Shown in pieces: positions 57,801 through 64,000 of a DNA stretch of 64,000 bases. Position 1 is the first letter of the stretch. Each line of letters begins with the position of its first letter. The translations under genes and the position numbers were made by a program. The notes beneath the pieces were generated by a model that had not been told where the DNA came from, did no database searches, and saw nothing but the letters and a program-made list of their open reading frames with translations. The DNA comes from Punica granatum (Eukaryota; Streptophyta; Magnoliopsida; Myrtales; Lythraceae): positions 3,038,001 to 3,102,000 of the forward strand of contig NC_045130.1 of the NCBI RefSeq assembly GCF_007655135.1, in the 5' to 3' direction.

Positions 57801-60800
57801 AGTAATATTATTGCAGTTCGGAGAGATAGCTCCAGGCTTGTTAAAGGATTACCATGTGCCACACCTGTTTCAAGAAGATTTCTTTGATGTCTTAGATGGA
57901 GATCAACGACCTCCATTTAGATGGCTCATAATTGGTCCACAGAGGTCTGGTGCATCATGGCATGTTGATCCAGCTCTTACCAGCGCTTGGAACACCCTTC
58001 TTTGTGGCCGTAAAAGGTATATCAACTTTCAACATCTTATTGGAGCTGGTTGTGAATTTTCTTGTGCTTCACAGCTTATTTTCATTTTTGCGGCAACACT
58101 TTCATTGTTTACAGAATATTAATATTACTGAAGTATTTATAAATATTTACTTTTTATGCTGTTGTATGTTTCTGAATTAGTAATCTAGGAGATATGATAC
58201 ATTAGTAGTTTTAGTGAAACTACAAAGTCAGTGTGTACAGTGAAGGGCCCTCGAAATCGGCTTTTGCAAGTACTCATATGATGGTAATGCTTATGAAGAT
58301 AAACTGCTATTTGAGAAATACAACATCGTCCATCATAATATAAGCTGGGGAAAGATACTCCCTAACAAAGGATGGTTACAAGAAGGCCCAAAGAATCTAG
58401 GGATTTACCAGTTCTATAATTTCATGCAAGACTTGAGTCTTCAGCTCAGCCTGAAATACACCTGAGCAGAGTCCAACAGTTAGATAAACTCTGAAACTCA
58501 CATGATGGCTAAGTCATCGAATTGATAAACTGGGTAAATGTTCTGACAACCTTCATATTTTCATTGTATATGGTTTTATTTTCCCGAATTTCATGAACTC
58601 TATGAGTGTCGTGTAAGTTTGAGTAGATATGTTCTCAAGAATTTTCAGTTATGTTTATCAGTTTATGCTGCATTGGACCCAATGAATTCGTTTGTACAAA
58701 ATTGATCCTTGATATAGCCAGTGGTATTTGTAATGAAGGTTAAAGCCATAAAGCTTCCTGAAGTTTCACTTTGTAACTTGTGACGTCATCTTTCCTCTAT
58801 TTTTAATATAGAGTGAGGAATCCTTTCCCTTATTTTTCTGTTTACTACAAATGGAATGCTGATGTTTCTGTGTAACATTGGTAAATTTGTAACAGATGGG
58901 CATTGTATCCTCCAGGAAAAGTCCCTTTGGGTGTTACAGTACATGTAAATGATGAAGATGGAGATGTTAATGTTGAGACTCCGTCCTCGTTGCAGGTAGA
59001 AACTGCTTGCTAGGAAAGGCTTTTCTTTCTGTACTACATGAATTGATTCTGATATGTGCGTGTGAAACAGTGGTGGTTGGACTTTTATCCACTTCTTGCT
59101 GATGAAGACAAACCAATTGAGTGCACCCAGTTACCAGGCGAGACAATATTTGTCCCAAGTGGGTGGTGGCATTGTGTCCTAAATCTGGAGACAACTGTGG
59201 CTGTTACCCAGAATTTTGTGAATCCCAAGAATTTTGAGTTTGTGTGTTTGGACATGGCTCCTGGTTATCGTCACAAAGGAGTTTGCCGTGCTGGATTGCT
59301 TGCTCTTGATGATGGCCCTTCTGTGGAAGCTGGAATGATTGATCTATGTGGAAAGGATGATGTTGGTTACTCAGATTTAACAAGGAAAGAGAAAAGAATG
59401 AAAATTCAACAGGAGGATGGTCTACCTCAACATGGAACCACAAATGAGTCACCCCGATATTCTGATGTGCAGAAACGAGACTTCTGTTACGATATAGATT
59501 TCTTGGCCATGTTTCTCAATAAAGATAAAGACCACTACAATGCACCATGGGCCTCAGGAAACTGCATAGGACCACGGGAGATGAGAGAATGGTTATTCCG
59601 GCTCTGGGTTGGAAAACCAGGAATGAGAGAGCTGATTTGGAAGGTTTTGGATTTTCTTTTGCAGAATGATCTGTCTCTACCTTTTTAATCTACACATGGT
59701 TGCAGATGCACTTATGAAAAAGTACCTGACTGTAAAAGTCTTAGAGAAGCCCCTTAAAACACTTCAAATGAAAAAAAACAAAAATCATTGACTGTTTATA
59801 TTCCTCAAAATCTGAAAGAGTAATTTATAGGACACTTGCTGGCTAGATAATCTTGAAATGGTCTATGGTCATGTAAACTCCGTATCAGTTATAATAGCCA
59901 CTGTTCATTGTGGCAATAAACCCTAGTGATGATTTACTAGTTTATTGAGTTTTCCCATTATGTTTCATGTTTTCTAGAGGTCTTATGTGTCGTATACCTA
60001 GTCATCGTTTTTCTTTTCTTTGGCTATATATGCTTTTTCTGATCTCTTCTGTTTAAACGCTAAAGTTTTATTATCTGAAATTTCTCAGGGAGCTTGTCTT
60101 GCCCTCAGTGCGGACAAATGGTATAATTGTCTAAGGAATATCTGTATGTTTCACAACTTACCTCATCCTACTGATGACCAAAAGCTTCCAGTCGGCACTG
60201 GTAGCAATCCTGTAAGTCTGTTCACTCTCTCATGTTTTCTAGATATAGAACTGTTTGCTGTGTGCATATTCATATTATTGCTTTGTTGAAGACATGAACT
60301 TGACAGGTTAGATTCATTGAGGGTGTAAGTTCAAAAACAATATTGAGTATGATGTAGATGAGTTTGATTGATAGACTGGCCTAAACTTAAATATCTACAT
60401 GCATGATTCCTCTCCCCTTGAATAGGCGACCCAACCACATTTCCACACCAAGCCCCTGGTCCCCTAAATGAAAGTATGGCTTGGACAAAGTTAGAAAATA
60501 ATTTCTGGAAATATTGAAAGAGGCTCTATTATGTACTTTCCTCAATTATGAGGCAAAGATTCTGATCTCTTGACTAGTTTAACAAAACAAAATGGCAATT
60601 TCAGGAATTGTCTGTGCTGAATTTTCACAATCCATATATCTCATTCTGGAAAAGAATCATAGGTTAATAGCTGTGATTGTCTGAATAAATATTTAAGAAA
60701 ACCAAGCCAGACCTTGAAACATCACCTAGTCTTGTATTTTAGTTCTTTAATTGGGGTATTCATCGAGTTCTTTGATTGCATAATGCCATAATATTTTCAT

Positions 60801-63342
60801 CACTATCAATGCTGTCAGAGTTAAGCACACAAGAATGAGTGTCCCTGAGGTTTTTCACTCCATTATCTCCTTCGCAGGTTTACCTCATGGCTGATCATGT
60901 GGTGAAGATATTTGTTGAAGATGGTCTAGAAAATTCATTGTATTGTTTGGGCTCTGAGGTATGGCTTTTAAACTTTTAACATCTATTTTGGCTTGATACG
61001 CTTCCAACGTACTTTGATTTATGGATCATATATCTTTGCAGCTCGAGTTCTATACTCTTCTCTGCAAGCTCAACTCTTCACTGAGGAATTACATGCCTGA
61101 AATTCTTTCAAGTGGGATTATATATCTTGAAGATGGATCCTTTACAGTTGTTCCATGGGATGGCCAAGGACTTCCCAAGGTGATTGCTGAGTGCAATTTG
61201 CTTCCAGGGACATACGGAAAGGACAGCTTTCCCTTTGGTCTGTGGAGTAAGAAACAATATGAACTGAGAAGAGCTGGGACATCTCCGGCTGATTTAGCCT
61301 GCCCAGCAGGATCTTCAGTAATATGGCCATATGTTATCACCAAAAGATGTGAGGGAAAGATATATGCTCAGCTGTAAGATTACCTTTAATTTGAATGGAA
61401 AATCTTATGCTAGATGAAACACATTTGCCGTTCTAATTGACCTGATTCCTTTTGCTCTCTATTGCAGAAGAGATAAACTTTCATGGAAGGAAGCCTTAAA
61501 CTTGGCTTCCTTCTTGGGGGAGCAGCTGCATGACCTCCATCTCTTGCCTCTTCCACCTTTCAGTGCAGAAATTTCAGATATTGGACGAAAAGTGGAATCC
61601 AAATTTGATGATTCTTGTATGGAGGTTCTTCCCGGTAATTCTAAAATTTCTGCAGAGTGGGAAATATTCATCAGAGCTTTAAGCAGTAAGAGAATGGGGG
61701 TCTCCAGACGATTAAGAAACTGGTAAGTAGATCTGCCAAGGATGCAATTCATGTAACATGTTGAGCAATTTTATAATACCTATAAACAGAAGAATTATGT
61801 ATCGTGTCTTGAAGTTGTGCCAGCTTCCACATAATGACACCTTTATATATGTTCCAGGCCATCTGCTTTGGAGAACTTCCACTTTATTTTGCTTGGCAGA
61901 TGGGCACTTATAAATCGTTCGCGCATGTATTAATGAACGTCAGATTGGGATGTCTGAGCACATCTGTTTGACCTTCGGAAATAGAATTGCCAAAATTTCT
62001 CTCTTGATCTGCGGATTCAGTTTTAAGCTTATACTTCTCTTGTTTGACTGATCCCTATCAGTATTAGTTAATATATTTGGTATCCAGCATCTTTGTTAGA
62101 ACTTAGGAGACTCTTCTCCGTTTGCAGGGGGGATCCAATTCCTGATGCATTAATCAAGAGAGTCGATGAATATCTACCAAATGACTTGACGAAGTTTCTG
62201 ACCTCCTCCTTCTCTGGGGTATTTCACTCATTCCTTATCTTGCCGCTAGTGAATGCTCATCTTGCTGGATTAATCTTCAATTAAGAAAGCACCGAGGTTT
62301 TGCCTACCATGTAGATTGACATGTGGAGTTATAATGAAACACTAGAGTGGACAAGCCATAACACATATCTGCATACGTAAACAGTATCCTAAGGAGCATT
62401 CCATGACTTATAGAGCAGCAATCCTATTAGTAACGACAACTGATCTTTCGACTGCTACTTCCTCTACCTTCGTGCGAAGAAACGAGTCTGAGAAAGGGCG
62501 TCAGATCTTCATTCTTTCCTTTGTGACATATCCAACCATCAGCTATCGTTCTGAAGATTTTCTTTTGTATGATTTCAGGATGAAGCAAATGTTGAGGAAA
62601 ACTGTAAACCTTCTTGGATACATTCGGATATTATGGATGACAATATTCACATGGAATCCTGTTCTGGAGATTCTGATTGTAATGGAAAGGCAGTAGATGA
62701 AGTTGTCGGTAACGGTTCCTTAAATGGCCACAAAAATGAAGTCGAAGAAGGAATATCATGGCGTCCTAGTCACATTCTTGATTTCAGTGATCTTACTGTT
62801 GGTTAGTGTTTTTCTAACTTCATCGATCTTCTATGGGTTTGCACGTCTTCTATGTCTTCTATTGTTCTTTTACTTTTGACATAGTATTCGGTGCAAACAC
62901 ACGTAATGTGTAATCACTATTGCTGAACTTCTTTTGTTCCTTTATCTCCTTTCCAGGTGACCCTCTTTACGATGTGATCCCGATATACTTGGATGTCTTC
63001 AGAGGTGATACCTCCCTCCTCAAACAACTCTTGCAAAGCTACAAACTTCCGTTGTCGAGATGGACATCTCAGCATGAATCAGAGGGAATAAAAACCAGAC
63101 GACTCTCATACCGTGCCATGTGAGTTAATTCATTATCTGTGTAGTTCGACCATAATATCCCTTTTAGGGTAGAATTCCGGCTAAAGTGGGAACGTTACTG
63201 CAGGTGCTACTGTATTTTGCATGATGAGAACATTCTCGGGGCTATCTTTACTATATGGAAAGAGCTCAGGAAAGCAGAGTCATGGGAAGAAGTCGAGCGG
63301 GTGGTGTGGGGAGAACTCAACTCATACAACAACTTCTCATGA
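54818..63342 (+). CDS. JMJ21: F-box / JmjC / phosphotransferase-like protein, JMJ21 type (16 exons, 980 aa)
   Basis: Exons are 54818-54972, 56059-56169, 56276-56331, 56458-56600, 57540-57737, 57817-58016, 58896-58995, 59071-59643, 60089-60211, 60878-60958, 61042-61373, 61468-61722, 62128-62218, 62579-62801, 62957-63119 and 63204-63342. All junctions are GT/AG and frame-consistent. Residues 25-70 are an F-box (LPDEIICSILENLAPRDVGR), suggesting an SCF substrate adaptor. Residues about 150-400 are a JmjC domain with the Fe(II) ligands in WHVD (His270, Asp272) and GWWH (His355). The C-terminal part resembles aminoglycoside phosphotransferase kinases: HSDIMDDN (821-828) for the catalytic loop and LDFSD (873-877) for the metal site. 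The architecture matches the plant JMJ21 family, related to JMJD6-type hydroxylases. A second ATG directly follows the first. The substrate is unknown. Confidence 0.93.
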
Positions 63343-63408
63343 TTACCGTCTTCTCACTCTTGCAGGATTTATCCTTTCTGAACAAGCTTGAGTTTCAGAA
63401 TTAAGCGG

Positions 63409-63449
<41 letters not shown>

Positions 63450-64000
63450 TGGACTGTTGCGATAATTTAATTGTTGTACAACTTCAATAAAATTTGTGTA
63501 TCATGATCATCAGCTAGTCACAGATGCGTTGGATTCGTATATCACCTCTAGGGCTCGGTTGCCACTCTTTTACAAACTTGAGGGAGCATTCTGACACAAT
63601 TGAGATTACGGAGACTTTTCCCCCCAACTTGTTACCGAATTTCCAATTATTCAGTAATTGTTATTTTTCATTACTCGTGAGTGGTTTATACGTTTACCCG
63701 ATAATGATTTAAAACATAGAAGAGATTTAAATCAAAAATCAAAATAAAGAGATGCAAATTTTGGGTTATTTAAGGAGAGCACATTTTCTTCTGTCACGTA
63801 TAAACGAACAGGTAGACATTTACACTATAAGATCCCTATCACACGTCTCCTATACATATATATGCAGTTACGATCTATCCCGTCTTGGCAGCGCAAGAAC
63901 TTGAGTTCGATTTCATCGCGATAACCCTTCTTCATTCCTGTGTACCCTTATCTCATTTTAGTCCATTGGGCCTCCATCGTATACTAAGGCCGATAATCCT
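63343..64000. other. 3' region of the F-box/JmjC gene and intergenic DNA
   Basis: A (TA)n tract at 63412-63446 lies about 70 bases after the stop, probably in the 3' UTR. An AATAAA polyadenylation-like signal is at 63486-63491. Beyond this no gene was seen up to the window end. Confidence 0.5.

Noticed and set aside
59204..59452. Minus-strand open frames over exon 8 of the F-box/JmjC gene
   Set aside because: Antisense to an exon with the iron-binding His and continuous family similarity.

Overview
This is nuclear DNA from a flowering plant, most likely a dicot. The genes have GT-AG introns, the intergenic DNA is AT-rich, and plant transposons of the CACTA, hAT, Mutator, LINE and SINE classes are present. 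I see nothing prokaryotic: no operons, no CRISPR array and no rRNA. Nine protein-coding genes can be reconstructed. Three are UGT85A-type glucosyltransferases, four are EXORDIUM/PHI-1-type secreted proteins, one is a plastid class II DAHP synthase, and one is a large F-box/JmjC/phosphotransferase-like protein of the JMJ21 type.

2.4-28 kb: a tandem array of three diverged units. Each unit reads, left to right on the + strand, UGT gene (minus strand), shared non-coding blocks, then the 3' end of an EXORDIUM-like gene (minus strand). Only the third unit keeps an intact EXORDIUM-like gene (25132-26079). In the first two it is reduced to about 80 bp of its C-terminal end, with the same deletion junction. 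The units also differ by later insertions: a CACTA remnant and an intronic SINE in unit 1; a LINE, two SINE-like sequences and a 232-bp CACTA mini-element in unit 2. UGT copy 2 is an open frame but has two radical changes in its sugar-donor site and a LINE just upstream of its TATA box, so it is probably failing.

28-35 kb: gene-poor, with a tRNA-derived SINE beside a complete 1.8-kb non-autonomous hAT element. Both have recognisable target-site duplications.

35-44 kb: three more intronless EXORDIUM-like genes (35145, 40994 and 43912), with a 1.0-kb Mutator-like element between the first two. All have signal peptides, so the four EXORDIUM-like proteins should act in the cell wall or apoplast.

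44-50 kb: gene-poor, with MITEs, SINE fragments and microsatellites.

50-54 kb: a five-exon DAHP synthase gene, the entry step of the shikimate pathway. It has a MYB/AC-type promoter motif just upstream of its TATA box.

54.8-63.3 kb: a 16-exon gene encoding a 980-residue F-box + JmjC + aminoglycoside-phosphotransferase-like protein.

The genes are not co-functional in an obvious way. The most informative biology is the history of the UGT/EXORDIUM tandem array and the set of transposons datable against it. All coordinates were read by eye from the sequence. Exon boundaries were checked for frame continuity and GT/AG sites, but no database search was possible.
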